Below, piece by piece: positions 41,014 through 48,286 of a stretch of 50,043 nucleotides of DNA. The DNA comes from RGIG4074 sp964615285 (GTDB taxonomy: Bacteria > Bacillota > Clostridia > Christensenellales > Borkfalkiaceae). Under the pieces are notes generated by a model that was not told where the DNA came from, made no database searches, and saw only the letters and a program-made list of their open reading frames with translations. The DNA lies in NCBI GenBank assembly GCA_964615285.1, contig CAZTND010000005.1, forward strand, positions 1 through 50,043. Reading direction: 5' to 3'. Every line of letters starts with the position of its first letter. Within the stretch, counting starts at the first letter, position 1. Both the position numbers and the translations under genes were made by a program.

Positions 41014-41445
41014 ATGGATAAAATGCTGATACGCAACCGACTGATGGAGAATTTTCAGAAAATGGAGAAGAGCGCGCTGGCGGCGACCGTGCGCCGGTTT
41101 ACCGAAGGGGAGCTGGCGGTCCTGCACTTCATCGGCAAAAAAAAGACGGGCGTCAATCCCTCGCAGATCAGCGATCATATGACGCTCAGCCGTTCCCGCG
41201 TGGCGAGCATCCTGAGCGTACTGCGCAAAAAGGATTTCGTTTCCATGGAGATCGCCGCGGACGACCGGAGAAAGATGACCGTCAGCATCACGCTCGCGGG
41301 CAGGAACTTTTTGGACGCCCGCTATGACGAACTGCTGCTCTGTTTCGACCGCTTCATCGAGGCGGTCGGGGAAGAAGATGCCCTGTCGCTGGCGGAACTG
41401 ACCGATCGGATCCTTTCCGCCACGGAGAATGCCAAAGACGCCTGA
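41014..41445 (+). CDS. MarR-family transcriptional regulator
   Basis: A 143-residue winged-helix regulator. The DNA-binding part reads GELAVLHFIGKKKTGVNPSQISDHMTLSRSRVASILSVLRKKDFVSMEIAADDRRKMTVSITLAG (in pieces, about 28-98), with the wing DDRRK typical of MarR. It ends with a dimerising helix. Ribosome site AAAAGGAG before ATG 41014. As the last gene of the ABC transporter unit it probably controls the promoter at 37277-37305. Ligand unknown. Confidence 0.92.
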   Translation: MDKMLIRNRLMENFQKMEKSALAATVRRFTEGELAVLHFIGKKKTGVNPSQISDHMTLSRSRVASILSVLRKKDFVSMEIAADDRRKMTVSITLAGRNFLDARYDELLLCFDRFIEAVGEEDALSLAELTDRILSATENAKDA

Positions 41446-41523
41446 ATTTTGCGGCGATACGTCCGCCCCGCACGATCGACCGGGCCGTTGCTTGGTTTTA
41501 CATGTTTGTTATCGTTTTTCATC

Positions 41524-41560
41524 GGCCGTTTCTTCCGTTCGGAGGGAACGGCCCTTTTCT
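41524..41560 (+). terminator. Intrinsic terminator after marR-type gene
   Basis: GGCCGTT (41524-41530) pairs with AACGGCC (41547-41553), with further pairing CTTCC/GGAGG inside, then CTTTTCT. Confidence 0.88.
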
Positions 41561-41571
41561 GTCCTTCCGGC

Positions 41572-41599
41572 GTATATTTTCACAGCGGTTGCGAAAAAT
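41572..41599 (+). promoter_or_regulatory. Possible forespore (sigma-F/G-type) promoter
   Basis: GTATA (41572-41576), 14-nt spacer, GCGAAAAAT (41591-41599) resembles the sigma-F pattern (GYWTA, about 15 nt, GGNNANANT) with one -10 mismatch. It precedes the DUF2953-like/gerW pair, whose B. subtilis counterparts are forespore-expressed. The start codon is only 6 nt beyond the -10 box. Confidence 0.4.
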
Positions 41600-41605
41600 A
41601 ACGGT

Positions 41606-42187
41606 ATGGAAAACGCTTATGTGTACGGCGCGCTGATCGGCGGGGTGCTGTTGTTCTTTCCGATGTTTCTGCATCTGGACGCCTATGCGGACATAACAAA
41701 GAAGAAACTTTTCTTTTCGGTCTATGCGTTCGGCGTCCTGAAAGCCGTCGGCGGGTATATCGTCCCGCACAGGGAGGGGCTTGCCATCCATATCAGCCGC
41801 AAAAAGGCCGTTTTCGTGCCGTATGCCGATATGCAGAACGAGCGGAAAAAATTCGAGATCACGGCGGGATTTCAGCTCTTTACGCTGCGGACGTCGCTGG
41901 AGATCGGGGACGAAACGATGCCCACGGCGGCATTTTTTGTCGCCGCGCTCCTGCAGGTCGTCTCCCGGACGGTCCTGCCCGCGGTGTGCCGCGGAAGGCG
42001 GTTCCTGCGGCTCAAAAACGGCGTGCTCCTGCGCCATGGCGGAAACGCCGCCATGGTCACCGTACACCTTGTCACCGTGTTCAATCTGTTGACAGTCGGC
42101 ATTGCGTTTGCCAAAATCATATTGGAGGCGATCATCAATTTATGGCAGAAAAAGAGAAAGAAAAGCATAAGACAATCGAAAATCTGA
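41606..42187 (+). CDS. DUF2953-like (YtfI-type) protein
   Basis: A 193-residue protein with an N-terminal membrane helix (about 7-24), a soluble middle containing KKKLFFSVYAFGVLKAVGGYI, and a hydrophobic C-terminal part (about 150-180) followed by a basic tail. The assignment to the DUF2953/YtfI group rests mainly on its position directly before gerW and its layout; sequence similarity is not obvious by eye. No ribosome site precedes ATG 41606, consistent with a leaderless message. The larger open frame upstream runs into the terminator and is rejected. Overlaps gerW by 46 bp. Confidence 0.65.
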   Translation: MENAYVYGALIGGVLLFFPMFLHLDAYADITKKKLFFSVYAFGVLKAVGGYIVPHREGLAIHISRKKAVFVPYADMQNERKKFEITAGFQLFTLRTSLEIGDETMPTAAFFVAALLQVVSRTVLPAVCRGRRFLRLKNGVLLRHGGNAAMVTVHLVTVFNLLTVGIAFAKIILEAIINLWQKKRKKSIRQSKI

Positions 42188-42540
42188 TCGGGCTGTCCGT
42201 ACAGTCCCTTTCCGAACTCATCGACGTGGATACGGTCATCGGCAAGCCCATCATTTCGGCGAGCGGCAGCCAGATCATTCCCTTTACAAAAGTGACGGTC
42301 GGATACCTTTCGGGCGGCGGGGAGTACGGCGACGCCAAGGTCATCCAGGCGGACGGCCGTTCGTTTGCGGGCGGTGCGGGCAGCGTGGTCACCATGAAGC
42401 CCTGCGGTTTTCTCATCGATGACGGAAAGTGCTGCCGCCTGGTCAAGATCACGGACGAACCGCTGGAAAATCTCATGGAAAAAGCGGAGGGGGTGCTCTC
42501 CCGTTTCACGGCGGGCAGAGACGACAAAGAGAGAACATGA
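42142..42540 (+). CDS. GerW/YtfJ family spore protein
   Basis: A 132-residue protein of the GerW (YtfJ) family. The typical IENLIGLSVQSLSELIDVDTVIGKPI opening (in part), the glycine-rich YLSGGGEYG and the MKPCGFLI block are present. In B. subtilis it is a forespore protein needed for normal response to some germinants. ATG 42142 has GGAGG 13 nt upstream, a long spacing. The stop overlaps the next gene (ATGA). Confidence 0.9.
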   Translation: MAEKEKEKHKTIENLIGLSVQSLSELIDVDTVIGKPIISASGSQIIPFTKVTVGYLSGGGEYGDAKVIQADGRSFAGGAGSVVTMKPCGFLIDDGKCCRLVKITDEPLENLMEKAEGVLSRFTAGRDDKERT

Positions 42541-43622
42541 AAAGGCGCTTTGCCGCCCTTGCCGCCGCTGTCTGCGGCGTTCTTCTGTCCGTCTGCGCGT
42601 TCTTTTCCCCGTTTTCGTCTGTCGGCACGATCTCTGCCGCCGCGGCATGCGTTTCGGCGGGGGAAGCGGTGCTGGAAGTTTCTTCGGGGCGGGTACTGTA
42701 TGAAAAGGACGGCGACAAACGCCTGCCCATGGCGAGCACGACCAAAATTCTGACCGCCGCCATCATCATCGAGGACTGCGACCTGGAAGAAAAGATCGCC
42801 GTGCCGTCGGCGGGGGCGGGCGTAGAGGGCTCCTCCGTCTATCTCAAGGCGGGGGACGTCTATACCGTCCGTCAGCTCCTGTACGGGCTCATGCTCCGCT
42901 CGGGCAACGACTGCGCCGTGACCCTTGCCCTGCACCGAAGCGGCAGTGTGGAGGCTTTTGCCGCCGAGATGAACCGCCGCGCGGCGGGCTGGGGCGCGGA
43001 GAACAGCCATTTTACCAACCCGCACGGTCTGCCGGACGAGGACCATTACACCACCGCGCTCGACCTCGCCCGCATCGCCTGTCACGCCATGCAGGACCGG
43101 ATCTTCCGCGAGATTGTTTCGACGAAATATTTTGAAGAAAACGGCTGGGCGAACAAGAATAAAATGCTCTACAACTATGAGGGGGCGAACGGCGTCAAGA
43201 CGGGGTTCACCAAAAGGGCGGGGCGCTGCCTGGTCACGGGGGCAAAGCGGGGGGATATGCAGCTCGTTTCCGTCGTCCTCGACTCGCCCGAAATGTATGA
43301 ACGCAGCGCGCAGCTCCTCGACGCCGCCTTCCGCAAATACACCCTCGTCAAACTCTATGCCGCCGAACGGGAGTTTGCCGTGCCCACGGACGACCGGAAC
43401 GAAGTCTGCCTTCTGCGTTCGGAGGGCGGAAAAGACTTTTATTATCCTCTGGCGGCGGACGAACGGGCGCGGACGGAGTGCGAATTGTCCGAAATCGTTC
43501 GTTTACCCGTAAAGAAAGGTGAAAATCAGGGGAAAATTTCTGTTTTCCTCGAAAATCAGTTGATTTTCAGTGAAAATTTGTGTACTATAAGAGAAGTGGA
43601 AAAGAGTTGTCCCGTTTCATGA
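42537..43622 (+). CDS. D-alanyl-D-alanine carboxypeptidase (DacB-like)
   Basis: A 361-residue S11-family penicillin-binding protein, the second in this window. Signal peptide (about 1-36), SxxK motif STTK (PMASTTKIL), SGN motif (LRSGNDCAVTL), KTG in GVKTGFTKRAG, and a C-terminal domain ending with a hydrophobic stretch. Coupling to gerW suggests a role in cortex peptidoglycan. The 3' end of the gene (about 43505-43600) is AT-rich and contains a palindrome and a promoter for the next gene. Confidence 0.92.
   Translation: MKRRFAALAAAVCGVLLSVCAFFSPFSSVGTISAAAACVSAGEAVLEVSSGRVLYEKDGDKRLPMASTTKILTAAIIIEDCDLEEKIAVPSAGAGVEGSSVYLKAGDVYTVRQLLYGLMLRSGNDCAVTLALHRSGSVEAFAAEMNRRAAGWGAENSHFTNPHGLPDEDHYTTALDLARIACHAMQDRIFREIVSTKYFEENGWANKNKMLYNYEGANGVKTGFTKRAGRCLVTGAKRGDMQLVSVVLDSPEMYERSAQLLDAAFRKYTLVKLYAAEREFAVPTDDRNEVCLLRSEGGKDFYYPLAADERARTECELSEIVRLPVKKGENQGKISVFLENQLIFSENLCTIREVEKSCPVS
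43551..43588 (+). promoter_or_regulatory. Palindrome overlapping the promoter of rluB
   Basis: GAAAATCA (43551-43558) and TGATTTTC (43561-43568) form an 18-bp palindrome. It overlaps the -35 box TTGATT (43560-43565) of a promoter completed by a 17-nt spacer and TACTAT (43583-43588). A further half-copy GAAAATCAG lies at 43521-43529. All of it lies within the dacB-like coding sequence. Confidence 0.55.
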
Positions 43623-43665
43623 ACGGCAACTCCGCCCCCAAGACTTATACGGGACGCACAAAACT

Positions 43666-44370
43666 ATGAGGATCAACAAATTTATGGCGGAAAACGGCGT
43701 GGCGAGCCGCCGCGCCAGCGACAAACTCATCGAAGAAGGCGCCGTGGAGATCAACGGCAGGCCGGCAAGGCTGGGGGATGACGTCGGGCCGGACGACGTC
43801 GTGCGCGTCAACGGCAACATCGTCGGCAGGCGTACCAAGACGGAGTATTTTATCATGAACAAACCCAAGGGGTATCTGTGCACCGTTTCGGACGACCGCG
43901 GCAGAAAGACGGTCATGGACCTTTTGCCGCCCCATACGGGACGGGTGTTTCCCGTCGGCAGGCTGGATTACGACACCGAGGGGCTGTTGCTTTTGACCAA
44001 CGACGGCGGGCTTGCCTACCGGCTGACCAATCCCGCCAACGAGATCCCCAAGACGTATGTCGCCAAGATCGAGGGCACCGTCACCGAACAGATGCTCAAC
44101 CGCATCCGTCCCGGCATCGAGATCGAAAAGGGCGTCGTCACCAAGAAATGCAAGATGAAGATTTTGGAGACCAATAAAAAATATACCCGCGTACAGGTCG
44201 TGCTGACGGAGGGAAAGAACCGCGAGATCCGGAAAATGTTTGAAGCGATCGGCAAGACGGTGGCTTTTTTGAAGCGCACCAAGATCGGCGAACTTTCTTT
44301 GCGCGGGCTGGACAGAGGGGCGGTGCGCAAACTCTCCCCCGAGGAAGTCGCCTATCTCGCGCAATTGTAA
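43666..44370 (+). CDS. rluB: RsuA/RluB-family pseudouridine synthase
   Basis: A 234-residue enzyme converting a specific uridine of rRNA to pseudouridine. N-terminal S4 domain (MRINKFMAENGVASRRASDKLI), catalytic motif GRLDYDTEGLLLLTNDG with the nucleophilic Asp, and the KNREIRKMFEAIG motif near the end. RluB (23S) fits better than RsuA by the usual clostridial context after dacB and by overall form. Weak ribosome site. Confidence 0.93.
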   Translation: MRINKFMAENGVASRRASDKLIEEGAVEINGRPARLGDDVGPDDVVRVNGNIVGRRTKTEYFIMNKPKGYLCTVSDDRGRKTVMDLLPPHTGRVFPVGRLDYDTEGLLLLTNDGGLAYRLTNPANEIPKTYVAKIEGTVTEQMLNRIRPGIEIEKGVVTKKCKMKILETNKKYTRVQVVLTEGKNREIRKMFEAIGKTVAFLKRTKIGELSLRGLDRGAVRKLSPEEVAYLAQL

Positions 44371-44400
44371 GCCCGACGGCAATGAAATATCTTTCCGTAA

Positions 44401-44436
44401 AAGAACGGACGGCAAATGATGTGCCGTTCGTTTTTC
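44401..44436 (+). terminator. Intrinsic terminator after rluB
   Basis: GAACGG (44403-44408) pairs with CCGTTC, with additional inner pairing GGCA/TGTGCC, followed by GTTTTTC. The gap to the next gene (44437-44570) holds only its promoter and operator. Confidence 0.82.
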
Positions 44437-44497
44437 TCTGTAAAAAACGTGCTCGCGGTGCCCCGGAAAAATTTTCTATATTTTTTTGTTCAGACCC

Positions 44498-44526
44498 TTG
44501 ACAAGGTTCCGGTTATATGTTATGAT
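44498..44526 (+). promoter_or_regulatory. Promoter of the SPFH-RHH-ABC locus
   Basis: TTGACA (44498-44503), 17-nt spacer, TATGAT (44521-44526). Close to consensus; transcription should begin just before or within the inverted repeat that follows. Confidence 0.87.
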
Positions 44527-44531
44527 TTTAA

Positions 44532-44556
44532 TATCAAAATGATATCAATTTTGATA
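44532..44556. promoter_or_regulatory. 25-bp inverted repeat, candidate operator
   Basis: TATCAAAAT (44532-44540) and ATTTTGATA (44548-44556) are perfect 9-bp arms around the palindromic centre GATATC (44541-44546) plus A. The element starts 5 nt after the -10 box, where a bound repressor would block transcription start. The ribbon-helix-helix protein encoded two genes on is a natural candidate to bind it. The element also ends 2 nt before the ribosome site of the first gene. Confidence 0.65.
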
Positions 44557-44570
44557 AAGGAGAACAAAAA

Positions 44571-45506
44571 ATGGAAAACCAAGTCAACGAAAGAGAGTTG
44601 AAAGCGTGGTCGGGCTGGGGGATGTTGGCGGTCGTCGTCGTTGCGGCGGTCGTCTGCCTTGCGCTCTGCATCATTATCCCCGCAGCGTTTGCGGGAGGGC
44701 AGAATGAAGACCTCACCCTGCTGGTCGCCATTCCCATCATACTGCTCTGTATCGACGCCTTTCTGTGCCGCGGATTTAAGGTCGTCAATCCCAACGAGGC
44801 ATATGTCCTGACATTCTTCGGCAAATATTACGGCACGCTGAAAAAGGACGGTTTCTATTGGGTCAACCCCTTCGTTTCGTCTGTCAACCCCGCAGGCAAC
44901 GTGGCGGGGCTGGGAGCGAAAAAGGTTTCTTTGAAAGCCATGACCCTCAACAACGAAAAACAGAAGGTCAACGACGAAGAGGGCAACCCCATCGAGATCG
45001 GCGTGGTCGTCATCTGGCGTATCACCAACACCGCCCGCGCCGTGTTCAACGTGGACAATTACTATTCTTTCGTTTCCACGCAGTGCGATTCCGCCATCCG
45101 CCAGGTTGCGCGGCAGTATCCTTACGACGTGTCCGACGACGACAATGAAAAGACGCTGCGCGGCTCTTCCCAGGAGATCGCCGACGTGCTGAAGGCCGAA
45201 TTGCAGGCGCGCGTGGATATGGCGGGCATCGAGATCATGGAGGCGCGCATTTCTCACCTTGCCTATGCGCCCGAAATCGCGGCGGCGATGCTGCAGCGGC
45301 AGCAGGCTTCCGCCATCATCGCGGCAAGGCAGAAGATCGTGGACGGCGCGGTGTCGATGGTCGATATGGCGCTCAAAAAACTCGCCGAAAACAAGATCGT
45401 GGATCTGGATGACGAACGCAAGGCGCAGATGGTCTCCAACCTGCTCGTCGTGCTGTGCGGCAACAAGGACGCACAGCCCATCGTCAACAGCGGCAGCATT
45501 TTCTGA
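44571..45506 (+). CDS. SPFH-domain (stomatin/prohibitin-like) membrane protein
   Basis: A 311-residue protein with two adjacent N-terminal membrane helices (about 17-41 and 48-66) and an SPFH domain: GFKVVNPNEAYVLTFFGKYYG, FYWVNPF, then a long Ala/Gln-rich helix (ASAIIAARQKIVDGAVSMVD). SPFH proteins oligomerise into cages or microdomains that organise membrane proteins. Strong ribosome site AAAGGAG before ATG 44571. First gene of a run with an RHH protein and an ABC-2 exporter, behind a palindromic operator. Role in this locus unknown. Confidence 0.92.
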   Translation: MENQVNERELKAWSGWGMLAVVVVAAVVCLALCIIIPAAFAGGQNEDLTLLVAIPIILLCIDAFLCRGFKVVNPNEAYVLTFFGKYYGTLKKDGFYWVNPFVSSVNPAGNVAGLGAKKVSLKAMTLNNEKQKVNDEEGNPIEIGVVVIWRITNTARAVFNVDNYYSFVSTQCDSAIRQVARQYPYDVSDDDNEKTLRGSSQEIADVLKAELQARVDMAGIEIMEARISHLAYAPEIAAAMLQRQQASAIIAARQKIVDGAVSMVDMALKKLAENKIVDLDDERKAQMVSNLLVVLCGNKDAQPIVNSGSIF

Positions 45507-45525
45507 CAGAGGAATACATATTTTT

Positions 45526-45570
45526 GCGGCGTACCCGCGCTCCCGTTTCGGCGAGCGCGGGGATGTCCGC
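45526..45570 (+). promoter_or_regulatory. GC-rich intergenic hairpin within the SPFH operon
   Basis: CCCGCGCTC (45534-45542) pairs with GAGCGCGGG (45553-45561), extended by outer GCGG (45526-45529) and CCGC (45567-45570). No T-run follows. It separates the SPFH gene from the RHH gene and may stabilise the upstream mRNA or set different expression levels. Confidence 0.55.
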
Positions 45571-45600
45571 TTTACAAGCCCGAAAGGAGGTGTTTGTTTT

Positions 45601-45816
45601 ATGAATGAAAAAAACGATAAGAAACAAATACCGCTCCGATTGTCCAAGCGGTTATACGATGAAATATCCCGTTGGGCGGAAGATGATTTCCGTTCTCTCA
45701 ACGGACAGATAGAGTACATTCTGACGGAGGCGGTTTTGTCGCGCCGGAAACGGTATAGGGCGGACATGAGGGAAGAGGACAAAAATAAAACAGTGGATCC
45801 GGGAGAACATTTGTGA
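45601..45816 (+). CDS. Small ribbon-helix-helix (Arc-type) protein
   Basis: A 71-residue protein. Residues about 8-48 (KQIPLRLSKRLYDEISRWAEDDFRSLNGQIEYILTEAV, in pieces) fit the ribbon-helix-helix fold of Arc/MetJ-type DNA-binding proteins: a short strand IPLRLS followed by two helices. The remainder is charged. Very strong ribosome site AAAGGAGGTG. The stop overlaps the ABC ATPase start (GTGA). Probably the autoregulator of this locus through the 44532-44556 repeat; a role as an antitoxin is unlikely because no small toxin gene is adjacent. Confidence 0.85.
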   Translation: MNEKNDKKQIPLRLSKRLYDEISRWAEDDFRSLNGQIEYILTEAVLSRRKRYRADMREEDKNKTVDPGEHL

Positions 45817-46592
45817 ACAGGGAAATTCTGAAAGCGGAAAATCTCCGCAAAACTTTTCGTTTGTCCGCCAGGCAAAGAAAGATCGAAAAGACGGCGGAAA
45901 AATACAAAGTTGCCGTGGACGGACTCTCTTTTTCGGTCAAAGAAGGGGAGATTTACGGGCTTCTGGGCCCCAACGGCGCAGGCAAAACCACGACGCTGCG
46001 CATCATCGCCACGCTCATCAAGCCGGACGGCGGCGACGTCGCGGTGGGCGGCACGAGCGTGGTGCATGATCCCGACGGCGTGCGCCGGCAGATCGGCTTT
46101 CTGACGAGCGAACTCAAATTGGAGGACTTCTTCACCCCCAATTATCTCTTCGATTTCTTTGCCGAACTGCACGGGCTTTCCAAGGAAGAAACGCGGGAAC
46201 GCAAGCGCATGCTCTTTGAAAAATTCGGCATCGACCGCTTTGCGGAAGTCAAGGTCGGCGACCTTTCGACGGGCATGAAACAGAAAGTTTCCCTCGTCAT
46301 CTCCATCGTGCACGATCCCGGGATTGTCGTTTTCGACGAACCGACAAACGGGCTGGACGTTCTGACGGCGCGCACGGTGACGGACTTCCTGGAAGAACTC
46401 AAAAGGGACGGCAAGACCGTTCTCCTGTCCACGCACATCTTTTCTTTGGTGGAAAAGCTGTGCGACCGTGTGGGCATCATCATCGACGGAAAAATGGTAC
46501 GGGAAGACGAGTTATCCGTCCTGACGGCGGAAAAGAATCTGGAAGACGTATTTTTCGATATTTACCGCGAGATAAAGGGGGACGTCGTATGA
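45813..46592 (+). CDS. ABC-2 type transporter ATPase (NatA-like)
   Basis: A 259-residue ATPase with Walker A GPNGAGKTTT, a degenerate signature LSTGMKQKVSLV (as in NatA/drug exporters), Walker B GIVVFDEPTNGLD and H-loop LSTHIF. It drives an ABC-2 exporter, most likely with the permease directly downstream. In B. subtilis the similar NatAB exports Na+; substrate here unknown. GTG start overlapping the RHH stop; stop overlaps the permease start (ATGA). Confidence 0.93.
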   Translation: MNREILKAENLRKTFRLSARQRKIEKTAEKYKVAVDGLSFSVKEGEIYGLLGPNGAGKTTTLRIIATLIKPDGGDVAVGGTSVVHDPDGVRRQIGFLTSELKLEDFFTPNYLFDFFAELHGLSKEETRERKRMLFEKFGIDRFAEVKVGDLSTGMKQKVSLVISIVHDPGIVVFDEPTNGLDVLTARTVTDFLEELKRDGKTVLLSTHIFSLVEKLCDRVGIIIDGKMVREDELSVLTAEKNLEDVFFDIYREIKGDVV

Positions 46593-47764
46593 AGGACATT
46601 CTCACCATTTTCAGGAAGGAGTTGAAACGCTTTCTGACCGATAAGCGCATGCTTGCAGCCCTCATTCTGCCGGGCGTGCTCGTCTTCTGCATCTATTCGC
46701 TCATGGGCAATTTTTTCGACGGCATGACGGGGAGCGCCGTCGACCCGAATACGAAATACGTCGTCTACATCGACCGTCAGCCGGAGGCGTTTGAAGCATT
46801 CAATGACGGCGGCGGGACGTATATTATTGAAGCGAGGGCGGATGACGCGCTCTCCGCAGACGAAAAAAAGAACGCGGTAGCAACGGGGGACGCCGATCTC
46901 TACATCGTATACGAGGAAGATTTTTACGAAAAGATGCTGGCGTATGAACCGGCCGGCGGGAGCGTTGCGCCGCAAGTAGAAATTTACTACAATTCCACTT
47001 CGACGAATTCGCAGACGATGTACGCCTATTACACCGCCTGTCTGGATGCTTTTGAGCATCAGCTTGCCAATAAGTTCGACGTGAACGCGGGCGAAGGACA
47101 ATACGACCTTGCGAGCGAGAGCGAGTTGACGACCTATATTTTGGGCATGATCCTACCCATGATCCTGAATGTTTTTCTGATGACGGGCTGTATGTCCGTA
47201 TCGGCGGAATCGATGGCGGGAGAGAAGGAGCGCGGCACCATTGCCACCCTTTTGGTTACGCCCGTCAAGCGGAGCCGTCTTGCGCTCGGCAAGGTGTTCG
47301 CGCTCGCTTTGGTGTCCTTGATCAGTGCGACTTCTTCCTTCCTGGGGATCATCTTCTCCCTGCCGAATCTCATCGGCACGGAACTCTCCGCTGTTCCATA
47401 CGGTTTTCTCGAATATCTCGCCATTTTTGCCATCATCATTATGAACGTGCTGCTTTTCACGGTGATTTTGACCATCGTTTCCACTTACGCCAAGAGCGTG
47501 AAGGAGGCGACCGGCCTGGCGACGCCGTTCATGATATTGGTCATGGTTTTGAGTCTGATGTCGTCCATTCTTCCGGCAAACGGCTTGGCGGGCTACTTCA
47601 TTCCGCTTTTTAACGCAGTACTATGTCTGACATCTGTCATTACGATGAGTTTCAACATTGCGGGATTTTTCATTACGTTGGGCATCGACATCGCGCTGTT
47701 TGCCCTCGGCGTGTTTGTTCTTGCCAAGATGTTCAATAGCGAAAAGATCATGTTCAATAAATAG
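46589..47764 (+). CDS. ABC-2 type permease (NatB-like)
   Basis: A 391-residue permease. One N-terminal helix (about 22-44), an extracytoplasmic domain (about 45-175) and five or six C-terminal helices with the conserved AGEKERGTIATLLVTPVKRSRLALGK turn (in pieces). This is the layout of NatB and similar ABC-2 permeases. The ATG at 46589 overlaps the ATPase stop. Partner of the ATPase at 45813. Confidence 0.92.
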   Translation: MKDILTIFRKELKRFLTDKRMLAALILPGVLVFCIYSLMGNFFDGMTGSAVDPNTKYVVYIDRQPEAFEAFNDGGGTYIIEARADDALSADEKKNAVATGDADLYIVYEEDFYEKMLAYEPAGGSVAPQVEIYYNSTSTNSQTMYAYYTACLDAFEHQLANKFDVNAGEGQYDLASESELTTYILGMILPMILNVFLMTGCMSVSAESMAGEKERGTIATLLVTPVKRSRLALGKVFALALVSLISATSSFLGIIFSLPNLIGTELSAVPYGFLEYLAIFAIIIMNVLLFTVILTIVSTYAKSVKEATGLATPFMILVMVLSLMSSILPANGLAGYFIPLFNAVLCLTSVITMSFNIAGFFITLGIDIALFALGVFVLAKMFNSEKIMFNK

Positions 47765-47789
47765 AGAGAACCGGAAATAGGGAGGGAGC

Positions 47790-47856
47790 GTTAAGGGAAA
47801 TCCGCTTCGCAGGATTATACTTTTCTTCATTATTGGATTACAGCTCGGCGCCGGCG
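47790..47856 (+). CDS. Possible N-terminal fragment of a membrane protein at the gap edge
   Basis: After a good ribosome site (GGAGGGAG, 47781-47788) the frame reads KGNPLRRIILFFIIGLQLGAG, a typical basic-then-hydrophobic membrane N-terminus, up to the N-run. The codon in start position is GTT, which is not a normal start, so there may be a sequence error near the contig end. It probably belongs with the fragment after the gap. Confidence 0.4.
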
Positions 47857-47956
47857 NNNNNNNNNNNNNNNNNNNNNNNNNNNNNNNNNNNNNNNNNNNN
47901 NNNNNNNNNNNNNNNNNNNNNNNNNNNNNNNNNNNNNNNNNNNNNNNNNNNNNNNN
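47857..47956. other. Assembly gap (100 N)
   Basis: Exactly 100 N, a placeholder of unknown true length, between two membrane-protein-like fragments. Confidence 0.99.
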
Positions 47957-48175
47957 GCGGCGGCGCGCGGGGAACGGCTGCGGAGCAATCAGATCGTATG
48001 GTTCGCCGCGGGAGCGGCGGAGTTGCCGGTCATGACTTCCGTCATGCGGTATTCCTTCGTCAGCGAGTTGTACATGGCGTGGATCCTCATTCCCGCAGCG
48101 GTCGTGACCGTCGTTTCCGCCGTTTTCATGCTCGGCATCGCCTATTACCAGTACTTCGGCGGAATGGAAGAATGA
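47957..48175 (+). CDS. C-terminal fragment of a membrane protein (5' end in gap)
   Basis: The frame from the gap edge encodes 72 residues ending at a TGA at 48175. It contains SNQIVWFAAGAAELP, then MRYSFVSELYMAWILIPAA and VSAVFMLGIAYYQYFGGMEE, that is two hydrophobic segments and a short acidic end. No family is recognised from this fragment. It is followed directly by a strong terminator, so it is the last gene of the SPFH-RHH-ABC run, possibly a second membrane component of the exporter. Confidence 0.65.
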   Translation, partial: AAARGERLRSNQIVWFAAGAAELPVMTSVMRYSFVSELYMAWILIPAAVVTVVSAVFMLGIAYYQYFGGMEE

Positions 48176-48180
48176 AAACA

Positions 48181-48223
48181 AAAGAGTGTTTTTCTTGGCT
48201 TTTCCGAGAAAAATACTCTTTTT
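48181..48223 (+). terminator. Intrinsic terminator of the SPFH-ABC locus
   Basis: AAAGAGT (48181-48187) pairs with ACTCTTT (48215-48221), extended inside by TTTTTCT with AGAAAAA and GG with CC, and followed by T-rich sequence. Confidence 0.9.
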
Positions 48224-48225
48224 AT

Positions 48226-48254
48226 TTGCCTGTTGCGGAAAAATATGGTATAAT
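48226..48254 (+). promoter_or_regulatory. Promoter of the ABC-F gene
   Basis: TTGCCT (48226-48231), 17-nt spacer, TATAAT (48249-48254) with TGG directly before it (extended -10). Confidence 0.82.
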
Positions 48255-48286
48255 CGGACGGTAGAAAAAACTTTCGAGGTAAAAGC

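Noticed and set aside
45601..45816. Toxin-antitoxin module with the RHH protein as antitoxin
   Set aside because: The coupled downstream gene is an ABC ATPase, and no small toxin-like gene lies on either side.
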